Assembly: GCA_030424955.1 (NCBI GenBank)
Contig: JAUHVS010000410.1
Coordinates: 1-5,879, forward strand
Source: a bacterium
GTDB lineage: Bacteria > Myxococcota_A > Bradymonadia > UBA7976 > UBA1532
Reading direction: 5' to 3'
DNA length: 5,879 nt
A program made the translations under genes and the position numbers. Positions 1 through 5,256 of this stretch are shown piece after piece. Positions within the stretch are counted from its first letter, which is position 1. Each line of letters starts with the position of its first letter. Under the pieces are notes generated by a model. That model searched no databases, was not told the DNA's origin, and was given only the letters and a program-made list of their open reading frames with translations.

Positions 1-68
1 GCCAGGTTGCACACGATGGAGGTCTTGCCGACCCCGCCCTTGCCGCTGGTGATCGCGTAGGTATGCAT
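1..68 (-). CDS. flhG: FlhG/FleN-type MinD/ParA ATPase, N-terminal fragment
   Basis: Only the first 22 codons are in the window; the gene continues beyond position 1. The peptide begins MHTYAITSGKGGVGKTS and contains the deviant Walker A motif KGGVGKT (residues 10-16) followed by a NLA-like turn, the hallmark of the MinD/ParA/FlhG family. These are membrane-associated ATPases that dimerise on ATP. FlhG (FleN, YlxH) limits flagellar number and normally acts with the GTPase FlhF, stimulating its GTP hydrolysis. The start is ATG at 68: an in-frame TGA lies one codon upstream (72-74), and a GGAG ribosome binding site sits 9 bases before the ATG. The FlhG assignment, rather than MinD or a plasmid ParA, rests on the upstream FlhF-like gene and the flagellar block. 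The family is certain; the exact member is inferred because most of the protein is missing. Confidence 0.82.
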   Translation of the reverse strand, partial: MHTYAITSGKGGVGKTSIVCNL

Positions 69-219
69 GGCTCAGTACTCCAGACCGGGCGAAGCCATAC
101 CATCCCCCTGCCTCCGGTGCACCCCCGTCGACCCCGGCCGCCGCCGCCGAGCCGAGGCAGCGCGGCCCCGCGCTCGTCCTGGGCGCCCCGCGCAGCGCGG
201 CCCACCGCCCGGGCGCTGG
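69..219. other. GC-rich spacer between flhF-like gene and flhG
   Basis: This 151-bp gap is the only one in the block downstream of the FliM-like gene. I see no credible gene in it. It holds several short GC palindromes (CGCGG-CC-CCGCG at 161-172, GGGCGCCC at 181-188, CCGCGC-A-GCGCGG at 188-200) and a 12-base direct repeat, GCAGCGCGGCCC, at 157-168 and 192-203. They could form RNA hairpins that attenuate or partly terminate transcription into flhG, but such words also arise easily in sequence this GC-rich. No clear promoter for flhG was found. Confidence 0.4.
78..81 (-). promoter_or_regulatory. Ribosome binding site of flhG
   Basis: On the minus strand GGAG lies 9 bases before the ATG at 68. 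It supports that start and shows that flhG has its own initiation signal, unlike the overlapping genes upstream of it. Confidence 0.6.
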
Positions 220-1110
220 CTACCCATCAAGCAAGAGCGCGTGGGCCAGCGGGCCAGCCTGTGCGGCCGCCCAGTCCCGCCAAGGGGCCTGCCCACGGCT
301 GATCCAGGCGACGGGCGCGGCGCCCGCCATGAGGGCCGCCCACGCCCCCCGCCGCCCGCGCTCCCCCGCGTCCAGCCCCGCCCAAGCCCACGCCGCGGGC
401 TCGATGGGCCGCAAGGCCGCGACCGCCGCCCGCACGGCGGCGATGGGCCGCTCAAGCTGCACCGCCGCGAGCACGCGCCGGGGCCCGATCCCCTCGAACA
501 GCGCGCCCGGCAGGTTCGCTCCATCTGCGAGAGCCGCCACCAGGATCCGCTGACCGCGGGCACGCGCCCCCTCGCGACCGCTGGCCGACAGGGCGGGCCA
601 GCCCAACGCCGGAGCTCCCGGACCCTCGATCCCCTGCACCTCGGCACCGAACACCCGCACCTCGACGCCGTTCGCCCGCCCCTCTCCCTCCACCCGTGCC
701 ACCAAGCCCTGCAAGAGCGCGCGGTCAGCGGCGACCACGATCAACGCCACCTCGACGGGCCACGCCGCCAGCAGCGGCCCCGTCACCGAGAGGGCCGCTG
801 CGAGCGCCGCGTGCGCGCCCCCCGCCGCTGTGGCCGCACGGCGCCAGCCGTCGACCTCATCGCGATGCAAGCCCGCCCGGAGCAGCCGCTCGGCCAGGTC
901 ATCGTCGGGTCCGACGGCAGGCGCATCTGTCTGCGAGCGGTGGGGGCCGCCGGACGCGAGCTCGACGGTGACGGTCACCGGCGCCGTGGGGCGCGCCCCG
1001 TCTCGTTCAACCGCGAGGATCGCCGCGACGCCCCCGCCTGCCTCGGCCTTCGCCAGCGCGGCGGCCAAGCTCTCCCCCTCAAAGGTCTCGACGCGTCGGA
1101 TCACGGACAT
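220..1110 (-). CDS. flhF: FlhF-like protein lacking GTPase motifs (296 aa)
   Basis: FlhF is an SRP-family GTPase that marks where the flagellum is built. This protein keeps the FlhF outline but not its active site. Residues 1-36 resemble the FlhF start (an IRRVETF-type strand, an AL..A helix, then AAILAVERDG). Residues 72-92 resemble the N-domain helix. Residues 119-125 (VEVALIV) match the FlhF VALIT strand, 188-193 (RILVAA) the strand before DTAGR, and 265-274 (APVAWISRGQ) the family PV-Y-GQ segment. The P-loop GxTGxGKT is absent: GP at 111-112 runs almost straight into the VALI strand. DTAGR is not recognisable and TKLDE is replaced by WAGLDAG (242-248). The protein is alanine-rich, with no signal peptide or membrane segment. 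ATG at 1110 overlaps the fliO stop by 10 bases, suggesting translational coupling, and no Shine-Dalgarno is visible. FlhG follows, the classical partner order. The alternative is an unrelated Ala-rich protein; I favour degenerate FlhF from the motif order and context. Confidence 0.62.
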   Translation of the reverse strand: MSVIRRVETFEGESLAAALAKAEAGGGVAAILAVERDGARPTAPVTVTVELASGGPHRSQTDAPAVGPDDDLAERLLRAGLHRDEVDGWRRAATAAGGAHAALAAALSVTGPLLAAWPVEVALIVVAADRALLQGLVARVEGEGRANGVEVRVFGAEVQGIEGPGAPALGWPALSASGREGARARGQRILVAALADGANLPGALFEGIGPRRVLAAVQLERPIAAVRAAVAALRPIEPAAWAWAGLDAGERGRRGAWAALMAGAAPVAWISRGQAPWRDWAAAQAGPLAHALLLDG

Positions 1111-2090
1111 GGCCGCTGCGCCACCGGCGCCTCGTGCTGCGCAACAGTCTCTGCGTCAGGCCAGCTCTCGAGGAGCTCGACCCGCCCAGCGTGCACCGCC
1201 ACCAGAAGCACCTGACCCTCGACCCGCAGCGCCACCACCGCCTGACCCGGCGCCAGGGCGATCTGGCCCACCGCCAGGGCCGCCCCGGATCCATCGATGC
1301 GGCGCCGACGCCACGCGGCCCACCCCGCGGCCGCCGCCAAGAGCAGCGCCACAAGGCCCCAGACGAGCCGCCAGGGCCCGGCCCCGGCCGCCGCACCTGC
1401 CCCGCCGCCCCGCTGCTCCACGGGCTCCTGCCGCGGCCCGTCGGGGTCGGGGCGGGGCACGCCGCCCTCACCCACCGGCGCTGCGCTCGGCGGCGTCCCC
1501 CCCGTCGGTGGGGCACGCGGCGTCGCCACCAGCCGCTGCGCCTCGGCCTGACCGGGTCGCTCGGCCGCAGGCGCCGCGAGCCGGACGGGGACCAGCGGCC
1601 GGGGCCACTCGCCGGCCCGCCAGCGGCGGGCAGCGTCGCCCGTCAGCGGGACATCCACCTGCAGCTGGTCGCCCACCACCCGTGCGCGAACCGCGCCCAC
1701 CTGCGCTGGATCCAACGATCGCGTCAGCCGCACCCGGAGCGTGCTCCCGTTGTCTTTGCGGCGCGAGTGAAGCAGCGTCTGGCGGACCAGCGGGTGTGGC
1801 GTCTCAAGCCAGGCCCGCTCGACCCGCACCCCGTCCACGTCGGCGATCAGCAGGGTGTCCACCACCCGGGTGCGCGGTGCGGCGGCGCCGCGGGGGACGG
1901 TCAGATCGACGTGCAGGGCCTCGGCTGAGCCCCACACCGTGAACGCCGGCGGTGGGCCCGCCCACCCGGGCGTCGGCCAGCCCCCGCAGAGGAGCCAGGC
2001 GACCGCCCACCACAGGGGCAGCCCGCCGACGGGGTGCGGCCCCTGCAGGCCCCGCTCGGCCCACGTCGGCCGCTCACTCTGACCCGACAA
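1101..2090 (-). CDS. fliO: FliO-like flagellar export assembly protein with exported N-terminal domain
   Basis: FliO is an inner-membrane factor that helps FliP assemble into the flagellar export gate. The C-terminal third fits it: a transmembrane helix at about residues 240-260 (WRLVWGLVALLLAAAAG onward), an RRRR stop-transfer at 261-264, then the small FliO fold at about 270-308 (VGQIALAPGQAVVALRVEGQ, LLVAV, VELLESWP). Ahead of it lies an unusual extension. It has a signal-peptide-like segment (about 22-44, ending PGWA), then a beta-rich region of about 120 residues ending near 165 (LRVRLTRSLDPAQV, then GDQLQVDVPL) that recalls AMIN domains, then a Pro-rich linker (about 190-238). Typical FliO is only about 90-150 aa. 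The start is uncertain: no ATG or GTG lies in frame near the signal peptide. TTG at 2090 (329 aa, overlapping fliN by 17 bases) is my choice; CTG at 2048 is possible. The stop at 1101-1103 overlaps the next start. The FliO call is firm on the C-terminus; the AMIN likeness is inference. Confidence 0.7.
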   Translation of the reverse strand: MSGQSERPTWAERGLQGPHPVGGLPLWWAVAWLLCGGWPTPGWAGPPPAFTVWGSAEALHVDLTVPRGAAAPRTRVVDTLLIADVDGVRVERAWLETPHPLVRQTLLHSRRKDNGSTLRVRLTRSLDPAQVGAVRARVVGDQLQVDVPLTGDAARRWRAGEWPRPLVPVRLAAPAAERPGQAEAQRLVATPRAPPTGGTPPSAAPVGEGGVPRPDPDGPRQEPVEQRGGGAGAAAGAGPWRLVWGLVALLLAAAAGWAAWRRRRIDGSGAALAVGQIALAPGQAVVALRVEGQVLLVAVHAGRVELLESWPDAETVAQHEAPVAQRPCP

Positions 2091-2349
2091 GCTGAGTGAT
2101 GCGGACGCCGAACCGCCCGTCCTCAACCACCACCTGGCCGTACGCCACGCACACGCCGCCCACCTCGAGGGACACCGGCTCACCGACGTAGCGATCCAGC
2201 GCCACCACCGAGCCCGGGCCCAGGGCCAGGAGCGCGCGCACGGGCAGCCGGGCCCGCCCGAGGACGGCGACCACCTCCACCATGACGTCACCCAGCGCCC
2301 CCATCGAGGGCGTGCGGCTCGGCGCCTCAAGCGGATCATGCAGGGCCAT
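2074..2349 (-). CDS. fliN: Flagellar motor switch protein FliN
   Basis: FliN forms the base of the cytoplasmic C-ring and docks the FliH-FliI export ATPase complex. This 91-aa protein is essentially one SpoA (surface presentation of antigens) domain, residues 20-88. It shows the family pattern VEVVAVLGRARLPVRALLAL, then GSVVALDRYVGEPV, then VAYGQVVVEDGRFGVRIT. The pattern of a strand, an LGR turn, an L..LGPGSV segment and a final (R)FGVRI is diagnostic. The length is at the short end for FliN (about 90-140 aa), and the variable acidic N-terminal arm of longer members is missing. ATG at 2349 overlaps the upstream SpoA gene by 14 bases, so the two are probably translationally coupled and made in fixed ratio. 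Only a weak Shine-Dalgarno-like GGTG precedes it. By domain alone it could be a type III secretion SctQ C-terminal piece; FliO and FlhG nearby favour the flagellar role. Confidence 0.88.
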   Translation of the reverse strand: MALHDPLEAPSRTPSMGALGDVMVEVVAVLGRARLPVRALLALGPGSVVALDRYVGEPVSLEVGGVCVAYGQVVVEDGRFGVRITQLVGSE

Positions 2350-2962
2350 CCATCACCCTGCACCCCAGCCGATCACCTCGGCGCACGGGCAGCACCTGGT
2401 GGGTCGTGGTCCCCTCGACGCGCAGCGAGAAACCCTGTCCCCGTGGGCCAAGGCGAAGCACAGCGCCCACCTGCAACCCGTCCACAGTCGCCAGGGGCAC
2501 CGTCGCCCGGCCGACCTCCACCGTGACCGCCAGTTCGGCACCGTGCAGCACCTTCGGCCAGTCGCGCGGCGCCGGCACCTCGCGCGCCCAGAGCCGCGCC
2601 CGCGCCTCAGCAGAGGCGCCCAGGCTCACCCGTGCATCCTGGCTGCGCCAGGCGCTGACCCAGGACAGCGGCTCAGCTGAGCCCGCGATCGGCGCGAGCG
2701 CTGGTCGCCCCCCGAGCGCGCGGGCGGCAGACACCGCGACCGCCGCGCCGCCCAGCCCCTCGACCGCCAGCGCGAGCGCCCCGACCTGGGGCACCTCGAT
2801 CCAAGCAGCCCACGCCGTCTGGATCACATCGCACCGCCGCCAGTCCCCTTGGATCAACGACAGGCCCGCCAGCAAGCGCGCCTCCACCCGCGCGGGGAGC
2901 CACGCCGGTGCGAGCGCACCGAGCCGGAGCGGGATGGGCTGGGCGTGGGGGCGGGTCGACAT
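2336..2962 (-). CDS. Short FliM-like SpoA-domain switch protein
   Basis: From ATG 2962 the protein is 208 aa. Its C-terminus (139-208) is a SpoA domain: AELAVTVEVGRATVPLATV, then LQVGAVLRLGPRGQGFSLRV and VLPVRRGDRLGCRV, the same fold as FliN encoded next door. SpoA domains of FliM and FliN pair to build the C-ring. The first 138 residues are divergent; a GLGG/ALGG-containing stretch around residues 65-85 may be a remnant of the FliM middle (CheC-like) domain, where a GG motif is typical. Standard FliM is about 330 aa and opens with a CheY-P-binding segment (about EIDALL), which is absent here. It may therefore be a reduced FliM or a FliM/SctQ-type protein. The start is uncertain: ATG at 2971 adds three residues and ATG at 3079 adds 39, but that longer leader looks non-coding and none has a good Shine-Dalgarno. 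It is the first gene after the activator and overlaps fliN. Confidence 0.68.
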   Translation of the reverse strand: MSTRPHAQPIPLRLGALAPAWLPARVEARLLAGLSLIQGDWRRCDVIQTAWAAWIEVPQVGALALAVEGLGGAAVAVSAARALGGRPALAPIAGSAEPLSWVSAWRSQDARVSLGASAEARARLWAREVPAPRDWPKVLHGAELAVTVEVGRATVPLATVDGLQVGAVLRLGPRGQGFSLRVEGTTTHQVLPVRRGDRLGCRVMDGPA

Positions 2963-2975
2963 CCCGCGCATGTTA

Positions 2976-2990
2976 GCGAGGCGCCAGCCA
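2976..2990 (-). promoter_or_regulatory. Candidate sigma-54-type promoter before the FliM-like gene
   Basis: On the minus strand TGGCTGGCGCCTCGC keeps the TGGC (-24) and GC (-12) cores at the required GG-N10-GC spacing. The inner bases differ from the consensus (TGGCAC then TTGC). Transcription would start about 2 bases before ATG 2962, giving a leaderless mRNA. That weakens the case, unless the true start lies further downstream. Confidence 0.22.
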
Positions 2991-3146
2991 GTCAAGAAAC
3001 CGCGATTCCGCAAGGGTGCCAGCGCTCTGACGCTGCGGTCCCTGGGGCCCGGCCTGAGGGCAACCGCGACCGTCATCACCGCGCTCGTGGACGCCGCCGC
3101 GCCCTGCCGGGTGCCTACGGGCAGCGCTCTGCGCCGGCTCGGCTCA

Positions 3147-3161
3147 GCGGCCGGGGTGCCT
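3147..3161 (-). promoter_or_regulatory. Candidate sigma-54-type promoter just after the activator gene
   Basis: The minus strand directly after the activator coding region has GGCAC at -24 and GC at -12 with exact GG-N10-GC spacing (GG at 3160-3159, GC at 3148-3147). The usual TT of the -12 element is CC. It would give a leader of about 170 bases to the FliM-like gene. The rest of the 2963-3160 gap holds further GGCACCC words and no gene. Confidence 0.25.
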
Positions 3162-4150
3162 CACGCGCTCGCATGTGGCTGCAAGAGCCCGCGCTTCTTG
3201 AGCTTCTCGACCAGAGTCGTGCGGTTCAGCCCGAGCAGATGGGCCGCCTGGTTCTTGTTCCAGGCGGTGCGCTGGAGCGCTTGCAAGATCAGCCGCTCCT
3301 CCAGCGCCTGGAGCACTGCCCGCAAGTCCACACCATCATCTGGCAGGTCCAGCGGCAGATTCGCCTTCGGCATGCGCGGCCGCACGATCTTGGCGGGCAG
3401 ATCCTCCAGCTCGACCAGCTCGTCGGCGCAGAAGACCGTGAGGCGCTCGACGACGTTCTCAAGCTCCCGCACGTTCCCGGGCCACCCGTACGCCACCAGC
3501 GCCGCCATGGCCTCATCGCTGAAGCCCGCCACCGCGCGGCGCCGGTGCGTCCCATTGCGCTCGTTGAAGAACGCGGCGAGCTTTGGCACGTCGCTGGCGC
3601 GGCCTCGCAGCGGCGGGAGCTGCAGTTCGACCACATTCAGCCGGTAGTAGAGATCCTCGCGGAAGCGACCCGCCTCGATCTCCACCTCGAGATCTCGGTT
3701 GGTGGCCGCCACCACCCGGACGTCCACCGACACTGATCGGTCGCTGCCCACCGGCTCGAAGCAGCGCTCCTGGAGCACCCGCAGCAGCTTCACTTGCAGC
3801 GCCGGGCTCATCTCAGCCACCTCATCGAGGAACACCGTCCCCCCATCGGCCAGCTCGAAGCGCCCTGGGCGGCTCTGCGATGCGCCTGTGAACGCCCCCT
3901 TCACGTGCCCAAACAGCTCGCTCTCCAGCAGCTGCGCGGGGATGGCGCCACAGTTGATCGGGACCAGGGGCCGGGCCGCGCGATCGCTCGCGGCGTGCAG
4001 CGCCTGCGCCACCAGCTCCTTCCCGGTGCCGCTCTCCCCGAGAATCAGCACCGAGCTGTCGGTGGGACCCACCCGGTCGACCACCCGAAGCACCTTGCGC
4101 ATGCTCGGATGATCGCCGATGAGGGGGCGTGCGACACGAGGGCTGGCCAC
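3161..4150 (-). CDS. Sigma-54-dependent transcriptional activator, receiver-less, FleQ/FlrC-like
   Basis: This 329-aa protein is an AAA+ enhancer-binding protein that uses ATP to open sigma-54 promoters. In order: Walker A GESGTGKE (38-45), the sigma-54 contact loop GAFTGA (85-90), Walker B GGTVFLDE (103-110), sensor I VVAATNRD (146-153), GRFREDLYYRLNV with the arginine fingers (161-173), and WPGNVREL (223-230). A Fis-type helix-turn-helix follows at about 290-322 (NKNQAAHLLGLNRTTLVEKLKKRG). The TTLVEKLKK ending is typical of flagellar regulators such as FleQ and FlrC. Only about 15 residues precede the AAA+ domain, so there is no receiver, PAS or GAF domain, as in PspF; activity must be set by expression, a partner protein or a ligand of the AAA+ domain. 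The start is GTG at 4150, chosen for its strong AAGGAGG site. It stands upstream of flagellar genes and divergent from dapF. Its targets are inferred; FlhG homologues can antagonise FleQ in pseudomonads. Confidence 0.93.
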   Translation of the reverse strand: MASPRVARPLIGDHPSMRKVLRVVDRVGPTDSSVLILGESGTGKELVAQALHAASDRAARPLVPINCGAIPAQLLESELFGHVKGAFTGASQSRPGRFELADGGTVFLDEVAEMSPALQVKLLRVLQERCFEPVGSDRSVSVDVRVVAATNRDLEVEIEAGRFREDLYYRLNVVELQLPPLRGRASDVPKLAAFFNERNGTHRRRAVAGFSDEAMAALVAYGWPGNVRELENVVERLTVFCADELVELEDLPAKIVRPRMPKANLPLDLPDDGVDLRAVLQALEERLILQALQRTAWNKNQAAHLLGLNRTTLVEKLKKRGLLQPHASA

Positions 4151-4155
4151 GGCAC

Positions 4156-4162
4156 CCTCCTT
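4156..4162 (-). promoter_or_regulatory. Strong ribosome binding site deciding a GTG start
   Basis: AAGGAGG on the minus strand lies 5 bases before GTG 4150. It fixes the start of the activator, which has no suitably placed ATG. An 8-bp DNA palindrome, TACATGTA (4162-4169), abuts it. Confidence 0.8.
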
Positions 4163-4182
4163 ACATGTAGGACTATGCCCGC

Positions 4183-4212
4183 ACTGTAGGTGCGACCACT
4201 GGCGGGTGTCAA
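4183..4212 (-). promoter_or_regulatory. Sigma-70-type promoter for the activator gene
   Basis: The minus strand carries a perfect -35 TTGACA (4212-4207) and a TACAGT -10 (4188-4183, 4 of 6 consensus bases) separated by 18 bases. Transcription should begin near 4176, leaving a leader of about 25 bases that contains the ribosome binding site. The activator is thus probably transcribed by the housekeeping sigma factor, as expected for the top of a flagellar hierarchy. Confidence 0.6.
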
Positions 4213-4224
4213 TTCCTTGTCACC
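4205..4224. repeat. Inverted repeat over the -35 box (operator candidate)
   Basis: Two 8-base arms, GGTGTCAA (4205-4212) and TTGTCACC (4217-4224), are inverted with a single mismatch around a 4-base TTCC centre. The left arm contains the whole -35 box of the minus-strand promoter, and the element lies 26 bases before the dapF start. A dimeric regulator bound here could repress the activator promoter, dapF, or both. No binding protein can be named from the sequence. Confidence 0.45.
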
Positions 4225-4237
4225 CTGCGCCACCGCC

Positions 4238-4242
4238 GGAGG
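4238..4242 (+). promoter_or_regulatory. Ribosome binding site of dapF
   Basis: GGAGG lies 7 bases before ATG 4250 and selects that start over an in-frame GTG at 4190, which would add 20 residues unlike any DapF. Confidence 0.8.
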
Positions 4243-4249
4243 CGACCGG

Positions 4250-5035
4250 ATGAACTTCACCAAACTGCACGGGCTGGGGAACGACTTCATCCTGCTCGAG
4301 CGGCCCACCGCCCTCGGGCTGATCGATGCCCCCACTGCCAAGCGGCTGTGCGACCGCGCCACGGGTGTCGGCGCAGACGGTGTCCTCGAAGTGACCGACC
4401 ACGCCGGCACCCTGACCTTGATCATCCGCAACGCTGACGGCAGCCGACCCGAGATGTGTGGCAACGGGCTGCGCTGCGTCGGGCGCTACCTGGCCAACCG
4501 TGGTCGGCTCCCGCCCGAGGGGATCACTGTCGCGACCGACGCAGGCCCCCGCCACGTCGCCGCCGACGGTGCCCTGATCACGGTGGCCATGGGCGCCGTT
4601 CGCGACCTCGGGCGCCACACGATCACGGCCGCTGGCGAACCCCTGGTCGGGCGGTGGCTCGACGTCGGCAACCCACACTTCGTCATCGAGCGGCCGGCGT
4701 CCGTGGCGGACGTCTGCCGGCTCGGACCCCTGGTGGAGCACGCCTCCACCTTCCCTGCGGGCGCCAACGTCGCCTTCGTTCAGGCAGGCCTCAACCAGAT
4801 CGACGCGACGATCTGGGAGAGAGGCAGTGGCCTCACGGGCGCCTGCGGCAGCGGCGCCTGCGCCGTCGCGGTCTCGCACTGGATCGACGTCGGCGCCACG
4901 GGCCCTGTCACCGTCCACCAGCCGGGCGGCGACCTCGTGATCGACGGTCGACCCGATGCGGTGCGCATGACCGGCCCCGCCGTCGAGGTCTTCAGCGGGC
5001 AGCTCACGGATCCGGCACGACGCGACCACGGATAG
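4250..5035 (+). CDS. dapF: Diaminopimelate epimerase DapF
   Basis: DapF is the cytoplasmic, cofactor-free enzyme that converts LL-diaminopimelate to meso-diaminopimelate, the precursor of lysine and of the peptidoglycan cross-link. The 261-aa protein opens MNFTKLHGLGNDF, the family signature with Asn11. It contains GVGADG (39-44), the first catalytic cysteine in MCGNGLRC (Cys70), GNPHF (140-144), a substrate-binding Asn in GANVAF (Asn173), ERGSG (190-194) and the second catalytic cysteine in GACGSGAC (Cys199). All key residues are present, so it should be active. The length is slightly under the usual 270-280 aa. It is transcribed alone, divergent from the activator and convergent with rplC; no other lysine-pathway gene adjoins it. 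I could not define a convincing promoter in the 99-bp upstream region. Confidence 0.97.
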   Translation: MNFTKLHGLGNDFILLERPTALGLIDAPTAKRLCDRATGVGADGVLEVTDHAGTLTLIIRNADGSRPEMCGNGLRCVGRYLANRGRLPPEGITVATDAGPRHVAADGALITVAMGAVRDLGRHTITAAGEPLVGRWLDVGNPHFVIERPASVADVCRLGPLVEHASTFPAGANVAFVQAGLNQIDATIWERGSGLTGACGSGACAVAVSHWIDVGATGPVTVHQPGGDLVIDGRPDAVRMTGPAVEVFSGQLTDPARRDHG

Positions 5036-5082
5036 CTGTAGCCCCGCCGGTCCTTCGCGGAGGGCTCAGCGAGCGAGCCACC

Positions 5083-5112
5083 TGGGCCTCGCGCGCTGAC
5101 CGCGAGGGCCCA
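5083..5112 (+). terminator. Hairpin downstream of dapF, possible terminator
   Basis: TGGGCCTCGCG (5083-5093) pairs with CGCGAGGGCCCA (5101-5112) around a 7-base loop, with one bulged G, 47 bases after the dapF stop. No T-run follows on either strand, so it is not a classical intrinsic terminator; it may slow polymerase or protect the 3' end. A weaker GGCTC/GAGCC stem lies just before it (5063-5079). Confidence 0.45.
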
Positions 5113-5216
5113 GCCGCGGGCAAGCAGAGGTCTTGACACTCAGGAGGAGAGACGCCGATCGACACCCTGCAAGTGCGGGCGGATCAAGGCGGCGAGCGTG
5201 GGGCAGCGGCGCCTCC

Positions 5217-5243
5217 GGGCCGCTGGGTGAAGTCCAGCGGCCC
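5217..5243 (-). terminator. Perfect 10-bp hairpin after rplC, probable terminator
   Basis: GGGCCGCTGG (5217-5226) and CCAGCGGCCC (5234-5243) are perfect inverse complements around a 7-base loop, 13 bases beyond the rplC stop. The stem is very stable. No T-run follows on the minus strand, so the release mechanism is uncertain. Its position argues that the rplC transcript ends here rather than continuing into further ribosomal genes. Confidence 0.6.
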
Positions 5244-5256
5244 AGCAGGCAGCAGA

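Noticed and set aside
67..1215. Long plus-strand open frame opposite the FlhF-like gene
   Set aside because: The product is Arg/Pro/His-rich with no family pattern, typical of antisense frames in very GC-rich DNA, and the minus-strand genes explain the region. The similar frames at 830-1942 and 2406-3647 are rejected for the same reason.
1101..2962. Virulence-type (non-flagellar) type III secretion locus
   Set aside because: SpoA proteins alone could fit SctQ, but a FliO C-terminal domain, an FlhF-like protein and FlhG are flagellar, and no injectisome-specific gene is present.
3010..3021. TGGCACCCTTGC on the minus strand as a sigma-54 promoter
   Set aside because: Both half-sites look perfect, but only 7 bases separate GG and GC instead of the required 10.
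2963..3079. N-terminal extension of the FliM-like protein to ATG 3079
   Set aside because: The extra 39 residues are Arg-rich without family resemblance, and the DNA there includes the less GC-rich, promoter-like stretch before 2990.
4190..4249. GTG at 4190 as the dapF start
   Set aside because: It would add 20 residues not seen in DapF and run through the divergent promoter. ATG 4250 has a GGAGG site and gives the conserved MNFTKLHGLGNDF start.
5133..5161. TTGACA at 5133 followed by an AGGAGG-like site, as a promoter or small gene
   Set aside because: There is no -10 box at suitable spacing and no start codon at the right distance from the AGGAGG.
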